DNA from: CAVQBP01 sp963723205
GTDB taxonomy: Bacteria > Bacteroidota > Ignavibacteria > Ignavibacteriales > Ignavibacteriaceae
Assembly: GCA_963723205.1 (NCBI GenBank)
Contig: CAVRQC010000038.1
Coordinates: 496,001 to 560,000, forward strand
DNA: 64,000 nt
Reading direction: 5' to 3'
Shown here piece after piece: positions 19,896 through 28,274 of this stretch. Within the stretch, counting starts at the first letter, position 1. Each line of letters starts with the position of its first letter. The notes under the pieces are model-generated. The model ran no database searches and had not been told where the DNA came from. It worked only from the letters and a program-made list of their open reading frames with translations. The translations under genes and the position numbers were made by a program.

Positions 19896-20582
19896 TACGT
19901 GAAACTTTTCCTTGTAGTTTTCGGTAACTACATGTCCATCAAACAAGTGAATTACACGATGCGCAAATTCAGAATCATGAGGTGAATGGGTTACCATTAT
20001 AATTGTTGTTCCCCCTTCATTCAGTTGTGTTAGTATATTCATTACTTCTTCCCCGTTTGCAGAATCAAGATTTCCTGTGGGTTCATCTGCCAGGATCAAT
20101 TTCGGTTTTGCTACTACTGCCCGTGATACTGCAACACGCTGCTGCTGACCTCCCGATAATTGCTGCGGAAAATGATCCTTTCTATGCATAATCTGCATTC
20201 TTTCCAGAACTTCATTAACCATATTAACTCTATCCGATGATGAAACCCCCAAATAAAGAAGCGGCAGTTCAACATTTTCATAAACAGTTAATTCATCAAT
20301 TAAATTAAAACTCTGAAATACAAAACCGATATTGGCTTTTCTTAATTTTGCTCTCTGTCTCTCCGTATATTTAGATACTTCATGCTCTAAAAAATAATAA
20401 TCTCCATCCGAAGGATTATCGAGTAAACCGAATATGTTCAGCAATGTAGATTTACCGCACCCTGAAGGTCCCATTATTGCTACAAATTCTTTTTCATTTA
20501 TTTCAACATTTACATTGTTGAGTGCTGTTGTTTCAACTTCTTCAGTTGTGTATATTTTTCTGAGGTTTTGTGTCTTTATCAT
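19893..20582 (-). CDS. ABC transporter ATPase of the MacB/LolD type, paralogue 2 (229 aa)
   Basis: Second ATPase of the locus, fully canonical: Walker A GPSGCGKS at 38-45, Q-loop FVFQS at 87-91, signature LSGGQQQRVAVSRA from 142, Walker B LILADE at 162-167, D-loop GNLDS, His199 in MVTHS. AAAGGA precedes the ATG. It aligns without gaps with paralogue 1 over residues 28-220, which points to an old tandem duplication. Because each permease chain has two unequal halves, the two ATPases may pair as a heterodimer, one per half; that is inference. It lies 38 bp downstream of the four-helix-bundle gene, in one operon with the adaptor. Confidence 0.95.
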   Translation of the reverse strand: MIKTQNLRKIYTTEEVETTALNNVNVEINEKEFVAIMGPSGCGKSTLLNIFGLLDNPSDGDYYFLEHEVSKYTERQRAKLRKANIGFVFQSFNLIDELTVYENVELPLLYLGVSSSDRVNMVNEVLERMQIMHRKDHFPQQLSGGQQQRVAVSRAVVAKPKLILADEPTGNLDSANGEEVMNILTQLNEGGTTIIMVTHSPHDSEFAHRVIHLFDGHVVTENYKEKFHV

Positions 20583-20620
20583 TTTATTCCTTTATTAATA
20601 TTTGAAAAACTTTAATTAAT

Positions 20621-20977
20621 TTAACAGACTTCTACTTCTTTATTGATTGAATTTAATTCTTTCTTTAATCCTGATATTTTTTCAAGAATATTTTTACGGT
20701 CCACTTTTGTTAAATAACCAAGATGAAATGAAAGCATAAGCAGGTATCTTAATTTGTCCATTGAACTAATTACATTACTTATGAAAAAATTATAACCGGT
20801 ATCAAAATCCCTTGAGAGAACTTCTGTAATATTTTTAGGAATAGAAATAGCGGTATACCTAATTTGGTTAGTAATCCCATTAATTTCTTCCTGCGGAAAC
20901 GTTTTTGAGTATTTATAAACCAATAATACTATTTGATGGCTCACTTTTAATATTTTATATTTTTGAAAATCTCTCAT
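20621..20977 (-). CDS. four-helix-bundle protein of the 23S rRNA intervening-sequence (IVP) family (118 aa)
   Basis: Small all-helical protein. It begins MRDFQKYKILKVSHQIVLLVY, has the family's Q-IRYTAISIPKNITEVLSRD block at about 37-57 and a Phe/Leu-rich third helix, and ends in a charged helix. Proteins of this family were first named for intervening sequences in 23S rRNA genes but are common as stand-alone genes in Bacteroidota and relatives; no rRNA is nearby. GAGGAAGG precedes the ATG. It sits between adaptor (36 bp) and ATPase (38 bp) on the same strand, so it is cotranscribed with the pump. Function unknown. Confidence 0.85.
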   Translation of the reverse strand: MRDFQKYKILKVSHQIVLLVYKYSKTFPQEEINGITNQIRYTAISIPKNITEVLSRDFDTGYNFFISNVISSMDKLRYLLMLSFHLGYLTKVDRKNILEKISGLKKELNSINKEVEVC

Positions 20978-21013
20978 TATCCTTCCTCATAAATTTCAGA
21001 CATACCTGGCTTA

Positions 21014-22279
21014 TCAATTTTTAATTATAAGTTTATCTACATCTCCGAAATTATCATATGAAGAGGTAATCACCTTATCACCAGGCTGTAAACCGCTCAG
21101 CACTTCAAAATAATCCGGGTTTTGCCTGCCAAGACTAATTTGTCTTTTAACCGCTTCACTTCCTGAACCGTTAAGTATGAACACCCATTGGCCGCCGGTT
21201 TTTTGATAGAATCCTCCGCGCGGCAGAAGCAATGCTTTGGTACGATCACTAAGCTGCAGTCTTATCTGCAAAGTCTGTCCGCGTCTTATTCCATCGGGAG
21301 TTTTATCCGAGAATTCCATATCGACTTCAAACTTTCCGTTTGTAACTTCGGGAAACACTTTTGCCACAATTAACTTATATTCACTCCCGTCAATTTCTGC
21401 AGTTGCTTTTAATCCTTTTGATACCCTTGCTATATAGAATTCATCAATATCTGCCCTGACTTTGTATCCATCCATAGCATCTATCTGTCCTAAGCGGGAA
21501 CCCGGTGTTTTTGATTGTCCAATCTCAGCATCCAATGAAGTTAATTGTCCGCTTATCGGAGCTTTAACAGTAAGATTATCAAGATTTTCCCTGATTAATC
21601 CCAGGTTGGTCTGCAACCTTTCAATTGAAGCATTTATTTGTTCGAGCTGAGATTGTTTCAGAACCGAATCTTTCTGCCAGTTTTCTTCAGCCAGTTGTTT
21701 CTGCTCAAGATCTTTGAAATAATTATCCCTGTATTGTTCATATTCCTGCTGGGAAACTAACTTTTTTCCCCACATTACTTTTTCACGGTCATAAACCTGT
21801 TTGGAATTAATAAGACTATAATTTACATCAACAAGCCTGGTTTGAAGATTAATACTATTCTGCTCGATTTGAAGGCGGGTATTTCTTGCTTCATTTATCT
21901 GCTGGTATGCAAACGATTCCTGCTGCAAAGCACTTAATTGAAAATCAGTGTTTGAAAGCTTTAATATTTTATCTCCTTTTTGAAGCATTGCGCCTTCTTC
22001 AACAAATTTCCTTTCTACAGTTCCCCCCAATATCGCATCGAGATAGTAAGTCGTTCTCGGCAGAACATTTCCGGTAATCGGGATAAACTCCTGGAAGTCA
22101 CCGTTAGTAACGGTAGAGATAGTTATTTTGTCTGCTTCAACATTAAGCTTAGAACCCGTATCTGCTAAAATTAAAATTATAAGAACGAAAAATAACACGC
22201 CGCCGCCGGAAGATATCCAAAAATTTTTTCTTTTATAAATAGGTTTTTTTTCTAGTTTTCTATCCACTTTAATCACCAA
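21014..22279 (-). CDS. MacA/HlyD-type periplasmic adaptor (421 aa)
   Basis: Membrane-fusion protein that would join the inner-membrane permeases to an outer-membrane duct. One TM anchor at about 21-39; a lipoyl-like half domain with VERKFVEEGAMLQKGDKIL at about 88-106; a long alpha-helical hairpin at about 110-235, rich in Gln, Glu and Lys; the second lipoyl half with LTVKAPISGQL at about 236-246; then beta-barrel and membrane-proximal domains ending VLSGLQPGDKVITSS. This order matches MacA and the RND/ABC adaptor group. The start is uncertain: the reading begins with TTG then GTG at 22279/22276, with no clear ribosome site. It is the first gene downstream of a twin palindrome and sigma-54-like promoter and heads the operon adaptor, IVP, two ATPases, P8-P5. 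Confidence 0.92.
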   Translation of the reverse strand: MVIKVDRKLEKKPIYKRKNFWISSGGGVLFFVLIILILADTGSKLNVEADKITISTVTNGDFQEFIPITGNVLPRTTYYLDAILGGTVERKFVEEGAMLQKGDKILKLSNTDFQLSALQQESFAYQQINEARNTRLQIEQNSINLQTRLVDVNYSLINSKQVYDREKVMWGKKLVSQQEYEQYRDNYFKDLEQKQLAEENWQKDSVLKQSQLEQINASIERLQTNLGLIRENLDNLTVKAPISGQLTSLDAEIGQSKTPGSRLGQIDAMDGYKVRADIDEFYIARVSKGLKATAEIDGSEYKLIVAKVFPEVTNGKFEVDMEFSDKTPDGIRRGQTLQIRLQLSDRTKALLLPRGGFYQKTGGQWVFILNGSGSEAVKRQISLGRQNPDYFEVLSGLQPGDKVITSSYDNFGDVDKLIIKN

Positions 22280-22334
22280 GTAAAATTGTTATACAGAAAA
22301 AAGTTTAAACGAGTACAATTTTTGAAACCTAATA

Positions 22335-22350
22335 ATCAACTTGTATGCCT
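22335..22350 (-). promoter_or_regulatory. sigma-54-type -24/-12 promoter of the adaptor operon
   Basis: The minus strand reads AGGCAT-ACAAG-TTGA, the same GGCAT-N5-TTGA form as the promoters at 29101 and 57322. Transcription would begin near 22324, about 45 nt before the adaptor start. The activator element at 22504-22539 lies 154 bp upstream, 102 bp further than in the other three cases, roughly ten extra turns of DNA. The -12 C is A here, as at 29101 and 57322. Confidence 0.6.
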
Positions 22351-22503
22351 CTTTTTGAATTGTAAAATCTTCTATAGTATTTTCCAGGGATAAACGGTAT
22401 AAATAATTTATTTTTTGAATATATGTTTATAAAACATTTTGATAAATAAATTTAATCATATTGCATCACAGCGTTCAATAAAAATATTAAATCACGTAAA
22501 AGA

Positions 22504-22539
22504 TGTACATTAACGGACAATGACGTTCATAAACGGACA
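22504..22539 (-). promoter_or_regulatory. twin-palindrome activator site (UAS) upstream of the adaptor
   Basis: Same 36-bp architecture as at 8863: on the minus strand TGTCCGTTTATGAACG, 4 bp, TGTCCGTTAATGTACA. It lies between the TonB-dependent receptor and the adaptor. The next 20 bp run into the receptor stop codon. Likely bound by the NtrC-type regulator at 25364. Confidence 0.7.
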
Positions 22540-22562
22540 GTTGTATTTCAAGCTAATTTAAT

Positions 22563-24977
22563 TTAAAATTTTACAGATAATCCAAATGTCGGCAAAATGG
22601 GCCATAGTTTAACTTCTTTAACCAGAGGTTGACCATTGCTGTTGAAAGTATATTGATAGGCTTGAATATTTTTATAGTTAAATAAATTGTTAATATCTAA
22701 AAATATTGAAGAGGTTAATCCAAACAAATATAAATTTTTCGAAATCCTAAGATCTACTCTTTTATATGGAGGTAGATGAGCAGAGTTTGGGTTTCCGGTT
22801 TTCCATTCATAAATCCTTGATGAAGAATTGTAAACTGCTACCGAAGGAGTATATGCAAATCCGCTTCCATACGCATACCTTGTACTCATCTTCCAATTTT
22901 TCCCCAGATCCAGATCTGCGCAAACTGCTATTGTATGCCGCTGATCTGTATTGCGCGGGAAATAACCATAAGAATCAGCTAATATTTTTTGTTCTGCTTG
23001 AAGTAAGCTGTAGCTAATCCATCCTGAAAACCAGCTTGTAGAATAGATAAGGTAAAAATCCATTCCCGAAGTTCTTCCTATTGCATCATTTTTTCTTGAA
23101 TAATAAATATTACCGCTGCTTGAAATTATAGATGATATTAGATTGTCGTAGGTTTTATGATATCCTTCAATCTTCAGCTTTAAGAAGTTTTGCTCTTCCC
23201 TATTGGAGATAATATTATATTCCAATCCAAGAATATAATGGATGGCTCTTTCAGATTGCGTATTTGTATCCGAAGCCGTTGAATATGCAATCTGCTGGTA
23301 TATCGGGGACTGATAATAATATCCCCAGGCGCCCCGGAGTGTTAATTCTGGAGTTATTGTATACGAAAAGTTTATTCGCGGACTCCAGGTCAGGTCTTTA
23401 TTAATATCAAAATAATCAAATCTTCCTCCTATATTAAAAATTAATCTATCTCCCACCTGGAAAATATTTTCAATATAACCAGCTGTTTTGAAAGATTGGG
23501 TATTTATACTATCAATATTATTATCCGATTGGTTGTTATAACGAAAATTGTAAGTTGTATCAGGAAAATTTATCCTGTCAGTCAGCTCGCTAATAGTTGT
23601 TGAATTAATATAATTATTATCATAAAAAATTCGTAGATAGCTTAATCCTGTCTTTAACCAGTAGAAAGAATTCATCTGCAAATCATAAGACGAATTTATT
23701 TCCAGGGTACGAATATTCAAATCATTTTTATATAAATCATAATTAGTATTTTGATAGAAAGAATTATTCCCCGAGGTATTAAAGTCATCCCTGTAAAAAT
23801 TTATTTTCCCTGCGTGTTCACTCTCGCGTTGATCGTAAAACGAAATTTCAGATTTTAACAAGGCACTCGAAGAAATTATATCTGTACTTTGAAGAGCAAG
23901 CATTGTGCTGTAATACTTAGCCTGGCTCGAAGCAGAATCGTTCCACATTCTTGTAAGCCAGCCAGTATAACCGCTGTAAGTACCATAATTCTTATACGGA
24001 CCATGAAAATTTTGTTCAGGATCGGAAAAAAAATTGTCGCCTGCATGAATAAACTTAAAAGTCAATTTATGACGCGCAGCCAAATTGTAAGCAATTACAC
24101 CTTGAACATCATAAAAAGAAGGGTGTATTGATTCTTCAAATTTCAGCATATCAAGAATAAACTGAAAATAGCTTTGTCTTATGCCAATAATAAATGAACC
24201 GTTTTTCCCAAGAGGTCCTTCAGCTAAGCCGGTTAAATCTGTCATGCTTAAACTTACCTGTCCTTTATAATTATTTCTGTCGCCTTCTCTATACTCAATA
24301 TTAACTACAGAGCTCAGCCTATCCCCGTAGCGTGAACTGAAGCCGCCGGTTATTAGGTCCATTTTTTTTATCATATCAACGTCAAATATTCCGATACTTG
24401 CATTGGGAGCTTCTTTAACATGGTAAGGTTCATATACCTGTGTACCATTAATTAAAACAAGATTTTCATCCGGACTCCCACCCCGCACATTAAATTTTGC
24501 ACTAAATTCGTTATTTACTGCAACACCCGGAAGCATCTGAACACTTCTTAATACATCGGGTATTAAACTGGTAATTTCGCCCAACTTTTCGCTTTGCAGC
24601 GAAAGCATACTAACTTCCTTTTGTTCATTTCCACTTTCGCGGTTTGCATATACGGTTACATTTTGCAATAACATATCTATTGAATTCATTTCAATTGTTA
24701 TCTGAATATCCTTTTTAATTTCAAGATTGGAATTCACGGTTTTATATCCTACATAGCTGCACCTTATAGTATAGTTGCCTTCTTCAAGATTTAGGGCGAA
24801 TTTCCCCTGCTGGTCAGTTGCAGTTCCATGGTTAGTCCCTATAATAATTACATTTGCAAAAGGAAGAGGTTCATTTGTTGCAGCATCTTTCACCACACCA
24901 CTAACAGTATAAGTTTGAGCATGAAGAAATGAAATTATAAATAAGGAAAAGATTATCGAGGGTAAAATTCCCTTCAT
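22563..24977 (-). CDS. TonB-dependent outer-membrane receptor with CarboxypepD_reg-like domain (804 aa)
   Basis: Outer-membrane receptor. Signal peptide at about 1-20 ending in FLHAQ; a CarboxypepD_reg-like beta-sandwich at about 22-108 (TYTVSGVVKDAATNEPLPFA, then YTIRCSYVGYKT); a plug domain at about 130-235 with VLRSVQMLPGV and FNVRGGSPDENLVLINGTQV; then a long beta-barrel ending in FGLSVKF with a terminal Phe. The length is normal for the family. No SusD-like partner, FecR or anti-sigma gene is adjacent. It is on the same strand as the adaptor, 283 bp upstream, with an activator site in between, so it may be a separate unit. Its own promoter should lie in the gap shared with the response regulator. 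Ligand unknown. Confidence 0.93.
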   Translation of the reverse strand: MKGILPSIIFSLFIISFLHAQTYTVSGVVKDAATNEPLPFANVIIIGTNHGTATDQQGKFALNLEEGNYTIRCSYVGYKTVNSNLEIKKDIQITIEMNSIDMLLQNVTVYANRESGNEQKEVSMLSLQSEKLGEITSLIPDVLRSVQMLPGVAVNNEFSAKFNVRGGSPDENLVLINGTQVYEPYHVKEAPNASIGIFDVDMIKKMDLITGGFSSRYGDRLSSVVNIEYREGDRNNYKGQVSLSMTDLTGLAEGPLGKNGSFIIGIRQSYFQFILDMLKFEESIHPSFYDVQGVIAYNLAARHKLTFKFIHAGDNFFSDPEQNFHGPYKNYGTYSGYTGWLTRMWNDSASSQAKYYSTMLALQSTDIISSSALLKSEISFYDQRESEHAGKINFYRDDFNTSGNNSFYQNTNYDLYKNDLNIRTLEINSSYDLQMNSFYWLKTGLSYLRIFYDNNYINSTTISELTDRINFPDTTYNFRYNNQSDNNIDSINTQSFKTAGYIENIFQVGDRLIFNIGGRFDYFDINKDLTWSPRINFSYTITPELTLRGAWGYYYQSPIYQQIAYSTASDTNTQSERAIHYILGLEYNIISNREEQNFLKLKIEGYHKTYDNLISSIISSSGNIYYSRKNDAIGRTSGMDFYLIYSTSWFSGWISYSLLQAEQKILADSYGYFPRNTDQRHTIAVCADLDLGKNWKMSTRYAYGSGFAYTPSVAVYNSSSRIYEWKTGNPNSAHLPPYKRVDLRISKNLYLFGLTSSIFLDINNLFNYKNIQAYQYTFNSNGQPLVKEVKLWPILPTFGLSVKF

Positions 24978-25363
24978 TTATAACCCCAAGATTTACACCA
25001 AATTTTATTTTTCATCGATCATTTTAAAAATATAAAAGAATATTCAGAATAAATACAAATAAAATAAAATTGATTGATAAATTATTTTATCCTGTTCTAC
25101 ACAAATTTAAAAAACTTCAATTTTGAATTTCCTTATTGTATACAATTGCTCTGTTATTTTGTCATACTATATATTTAATTGATTTTTAATAAATAAAGCT
25201 TGAAGTTAGTACTGTTCGAAAACGAACAATTATGTACAGATGCGGACATTGGTTTGTTCTTATGAATAAGATATAATATGTATTTAACGATTTTTTTAAG
25301 GAATAAAATTTGTAATTACGGTAATTAAAACCAAACATTCAAAAATATCCGATTACAAATATT
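24978..25363. other. divergent intergenic region between TonB receptor and response regulator
   Basis: A 386-bp, very AT-rich gap between two divergent genes. It holds one twin-palindrome element (25213-25248). I find no GGCAT-N5-TTG promoter in either direction, and no hairpin or small gene. Promoters of ordinary sigma factors may be present but cannot be called with confidence by eye. Confidence 0.5.
25213..25248 (+). promoter_or_regulatory. twin-palindrome activator site upstream of the response regulator
   Basis: TGTTCGAAAACGAACA, 4 bp (ATTA), TGTACAGATGCGGACA. The first palindrome is the most symmetrical of the ten found in the window. It lies 115 bp before the regulator start and 236 bp before the divergent TonB receptor. 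With no sigma-54 promoter in reach it may serve autoregulation, including repression, rather than activation. Confidence 0.7.
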
Positions 25364-26740
25364 ATGAATTTAAAGACGGGAAAAATCCTGATAGTTGACG
25401 ACGACGAAGATGTTCTCTTTTCTGCAAGGTTATTATTAAAGCAGCATTATTCTATCGTTCAAATAGAAAAGAATCCCGAACAAATCCCATCTATCTTAAA
25501 GAATGAACATTACGACATAATTCTGCTTGATATGAATTTTTCGGGAAATGCAACCAGCGGAAGTGAAGGATTTAACTGGCTGAAAAAAATTCTTGAAATT
25601 GATCCTGCATCAATAGTTATTCTCATAACTGCTTTCGGAACTATTGAAATGGCCGTGAAAGCAATTAAAGATGGAGCAACCGATTTTGTTTTAAAACCTT
25701 GGCAGAATGAAAAGCTTCTCGCAACAATTTCTTCTGCAATGAAGCTTAGTCAGTCGCAGCAGAGAGTAGATAATCTTCTCTCACGTCAAAAACAGTTAAG
25801 TAAAGATATTGATCAGCAGTTCCATAACATCATAGGTATTTCTGAAGAAATGCAGAAAGTTTTCAGCACAATCCAAAAAGTTGCTGAAACCGATGCAAAT
25901 ATTCTAATACTTGGAGAAAACGGAACAGGAAAAGAGTTAGTCGCCAGAGCAATCCACCGTCAATCCAAAAGAGCAGATGAAATCTTTTTAAATGTGGATA
26001 TGGGGGCAATAAGCGAATCCTTGTTCGAAAGTGAATTATTTGGATATACGAAAGGTGCTTTTACAGATGCAAAAGAAGATAAAGCAGGACGGTTTGAAAT
26101 TGCTTCAGGGGGAACTCTCTTTCTTGATGAAATAGGAAACTTATCTTTTAATCTGCAGATGAAACTTCTTTCCGTACTTCAAAACAGGACAGTTACAAGG
26201 CTTGGATCGAATATTACTAAACCAATCGATATCAGGTTAGTCTGTGCAACAAACATCCCGGTAGATGAGCTGATATCCGAAAAAAGGTTCAGGCAGGATC
26301 TTTTATACAGGATAAATACTGTAGAGATAAATCTTCCCCCGCTCAGGAAAAGAACAGAAGATATTCCCCTTCTTGTGAAGCATTTTCTTGATATTTATTG
26401 CAGGAAATATAACAAGCCCGAAAAGGAAATCAGTGAAGCCGCATTAAAAAGATTAGAAAAATATCATTGGCCGGGAAATGTAAGAGAACTGCAGCATGCA
26501 ATCGAAAGAGTTGTTATAATGAACGATGCTAAAGAGATAGAGCCGCAGGATTTTTATTTTTCTGTACAGGATGTTAAAGAAGATGATTTAAAATTAAATA
26601 ATTTTGATCTTGAAGAAGCCGAAAAATTATTAATTATAAAAGCCGTTAGCAAATACAACGGGAATCTAACCAAGGCTGCAAAAGAGCTTGGGCTTACCAG
26701 AGCATCGCTTTACCGCAGATTAGAAAAATATGGTTTATAA
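25364..26740 (+). CDS. NtrC-family sigma-54-dependent response regulator (458 aa)
   Basis: Transcription activator that remodels sigma-54 polymerase. Receiver domain at about 7-125 with the acidic pocket VDDDED at 11-16, phospho-acceptor Asp56 in LLDMNF, Thr89 and Lys111. The AAA+ domain at about 155-390 has Walker A GENGTGKE at 184-191, the sigma-54 contact loop as GAFTDA at 231-236 (the usual form is GAFTGA), Walker B GGTLFLDEI at 249-257 and arginine-rich RFRQDLLYR at 308-316. A Fis-type helix-turn-helix at about 433-456 reads NLTKAAKELGLTRASLYRRL. It overlaps the kinase gene by 11 bp. The five twin-palindrome elements in the window are its probable sites, one directly upstream of it. Role fairly sure, signal unknown. 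Confidence 0.95.
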   Translation: MNLKTGKILIVDDDEDVLFSARLLLKQHYSIVQIEKNPEQIPSILKNEHYDIILLDMNFSGNATSGSEGFNWLKKILEIDPASIVILITAFGTIEMAVKAIKDGATDFVLKPWQNEKLLATISSAMKLSQSQQRVDNLLSRQKQLSKDIDQQFHNIIGISEEMQKVFSTIQKVAETDANILILGENGTGKELVARAIHRQSKRADEIFLNVDMGAISESLFESELFGYTKGAFTDAKEDKAGRFEIASGGTLFLDEIGNLSFNLQMKLLSVLQNRTVTRLGSNITKPIDIRLVCATNIPVDELISEKRFRQDLLYRINTVEINLPPLRKRTEDIPLLVKHFLDIYCRKYNKPEKEISEAALKRLEKYHWPGNVRELQHAIERVVIMNDAKEIEPQDFYFSVQDVKEDDLKLNNFDLEEAEKLLIIKAVSKYNGNLTKAAKELGLTRASLYRRLEKYGL

Positions 26741-28070
26741 AAGATTTAATATTAATGTTATTCTTAGAATTCTGCTCCTCAGTATATCTATCTTCCTTCT
26801 ATTTTATCTAATAAGGGATACTTCTTTTTATGCAACCATTTTTATTGTCTGCATAGCAATTATTGTTCAGATTTATCTCCTAATAAAATTTATTGAAAAT
26901 ACTAACAAGGAAATTTCCCGTTTCTTTTATTCTATCCGCTATTCCGATTTTACTCAAAATTTCAAATCAAAAATTAAGGGGGCAGGATTTGAAGAATTAA
27001 ACAATTCTTTTGCAGAAGTTATTGAAGAATTCAAAAAAGCACGCAGTGAGAAAGAGGAAAATTTTCATTATCTGCAAATTATTGTTCAGCATATTAATAT
27101 TGGTATTCTTGCTTATACACTGGATGGCAATGTTGAATTGATTAATAATGCTACAAAAAAACTTTTAGGTCTAAATTCGCTAAGAAACATTTCCGAATTG
27201 AAAATTAAAAGTGAACCCCTGGTAAAAACTTTATTGGAAATGCGGGCCGGGAAAAAAGACCTGGTTAAGATTGTTGATAATAACGATTTGTTGCAATTAT
27301 CGATTTTTGCAGCAGAATTTAAACTGCGGAATAAACATATCATATTAGTCTCACTCAATAACATCCAGAGCGAACTCGAAGAAAAGGAAATGGAAGCATG
27401 GCAGAATTTAATCCGTGTTCTTACACATGAAATTATGAATTCAATTACTCCGATAGTGTCTCTTTCTTCTACAGTAAATAATATGCTGGAAAATTCAGAT
27501 AATAAACTGACTGAAGAAGACATTCAGGAATTTAAAGCTGCGGTAAATACAATCGAAAAAAGGAGCAAGGGTCTGATTCATTTTGTTGATGATTATAGAA
27601 ATTTGAATAGGGTTCCTGTCCCCCATTTCCAGATATTTAAAATTTCAGTTCTATTTGAAAGGATTAAAAACCTGCTGCATGAACAACTGGCTCATAAAAA
27701 TATTTCACTTGTTTGTGCGGTTGAACCTGATAACCTTGAGATCATGATAGACCCGGATTTAATAGAACAGGTTTTAATTAACCTTATTTTAAATTCGATA
27801 AATGCATTTGACGGTATTGCCAATCCGGGTATCAAGTTATTGGGAATTATAGATAACCGGGGGATGATTAATATACAGGTAATCGATAACGGCAGAGGAA
27901 TACCAGAGGATCTGCAGGAAAAAATATTTATCCCTTTCTATACAACTAAAAAAGAAGGTTCAGGAATAGGTTTGAGTCTGTCAAAACAAATTATGAAAGC
28001 ACATAAAGGAGGAATTTCAGTAAAATCACAGGTAAATGAAGGCACAACTATAACATTAAAATTTACTTAA
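26730..28070 (+). CDS. intramembrane-sensing-type histidine kinase (446 aa)
   Basis: Partner kinase of the response regulator, starting inside its last codons. Two TM helices at about 9-28 and 34-55 leave a periplasmic loop of only about five residues (RDTSF). Then come a linker at 56-110, a PAS-like region at about 112-205, the dimerisation helix with phospho-acceptor His233 in LTHEIMNSITP, and an ATPase domain with N-box NLILNSINA at 351-359, G1 DNGRG at 386-390 and G2 GSGIGL at 410-415. This is NtrY-like in its catalytic half. The lack of a sensor loop resembles kinases that read the state of the membrane or of a partner transporter. No other kinase is present in the window. Confidence 0.93.
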   Translation: MVYKRFNINVILRILLLSISIFLLFYLIRDTSFYATIFIVCIAIIVQIYLLIKFIENTNKEISRFFYSIRYSDFTQNFKSKIKGAGFEELNNSFAEVIEEFKKARSEKEENFHYLQIIVQHINIGILAYTLDGNVELINNATKKLLGLNSLRNISELKIKSEPLVKTLLEMRAGKKDLVKIVDNNDLLQLSIFAAEFKLRNKHIILVSLNNIQSELEEKEMEAWQNLIRVLTHEIMNSITPIVSLSSTVNNMLENSDNKLTEEDIQEFKAAVNTIEKRSKGLIHFVDDYRNLNRVPVPHFQIFKISVLFERIKNLLHEQLAHKNISLVCAVEPDNLEIMIDPDLIEQVLINLILNSINAFDGIANPGIKLLGIIDNRGMINIQVIDNGRGIPEDLQEKIFIPFYTTKKEGSGIGLSLSKQIMKAHKGGISVKSQVNEGTTITLKFT

Positions 28071-28274
28071 ACAGTTCACCTAAATTATTTAATATTATGA
28101 TTCCATTTTACGCTCAATATGGAATTAAAGATTCCAAAATAAAATAATATTCCTACCTTAATCGCTATTTAGAAAAGATTAACACAGTAATTTATTGAGG
28201 TTAATAAAAATCCATCTAAAACTCAGGAAATGTTTCAGCAGTTTATAATATTTTTTTAGATTATGAACCTGCAA

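Noticed and set aside
20621..20977. IVP-family gene as a sign of a 23S rRNA intervening sequence
   Set aside because: No rRNA sequence is nearby; the family is widespread as ordinary genes.
22462..22477. Alternative promoter TGAACG-N5-ATGCA for the adaptor
   Set aside because: It has correct GA/GC spacing but lacks the -24 GG; the GGCAT-N5-TTGA at 22335 matches the other promoters much better.
24986..25000. Sigma-54-like TGGTGT-AAATC-TTGG on the minus strand before the TonB receptor
   Set aside because: Transcription would begin at or inside the start codon at 24977, and the -24 box differs from the GGCAT form of the other four.
28100..28125. Hairpin ATTCCAT / ATGGAAT after the kinase as an intrinsic terminator
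   Set aside because: Only seven AT-rich pairs, a 12-base loop and no T run.
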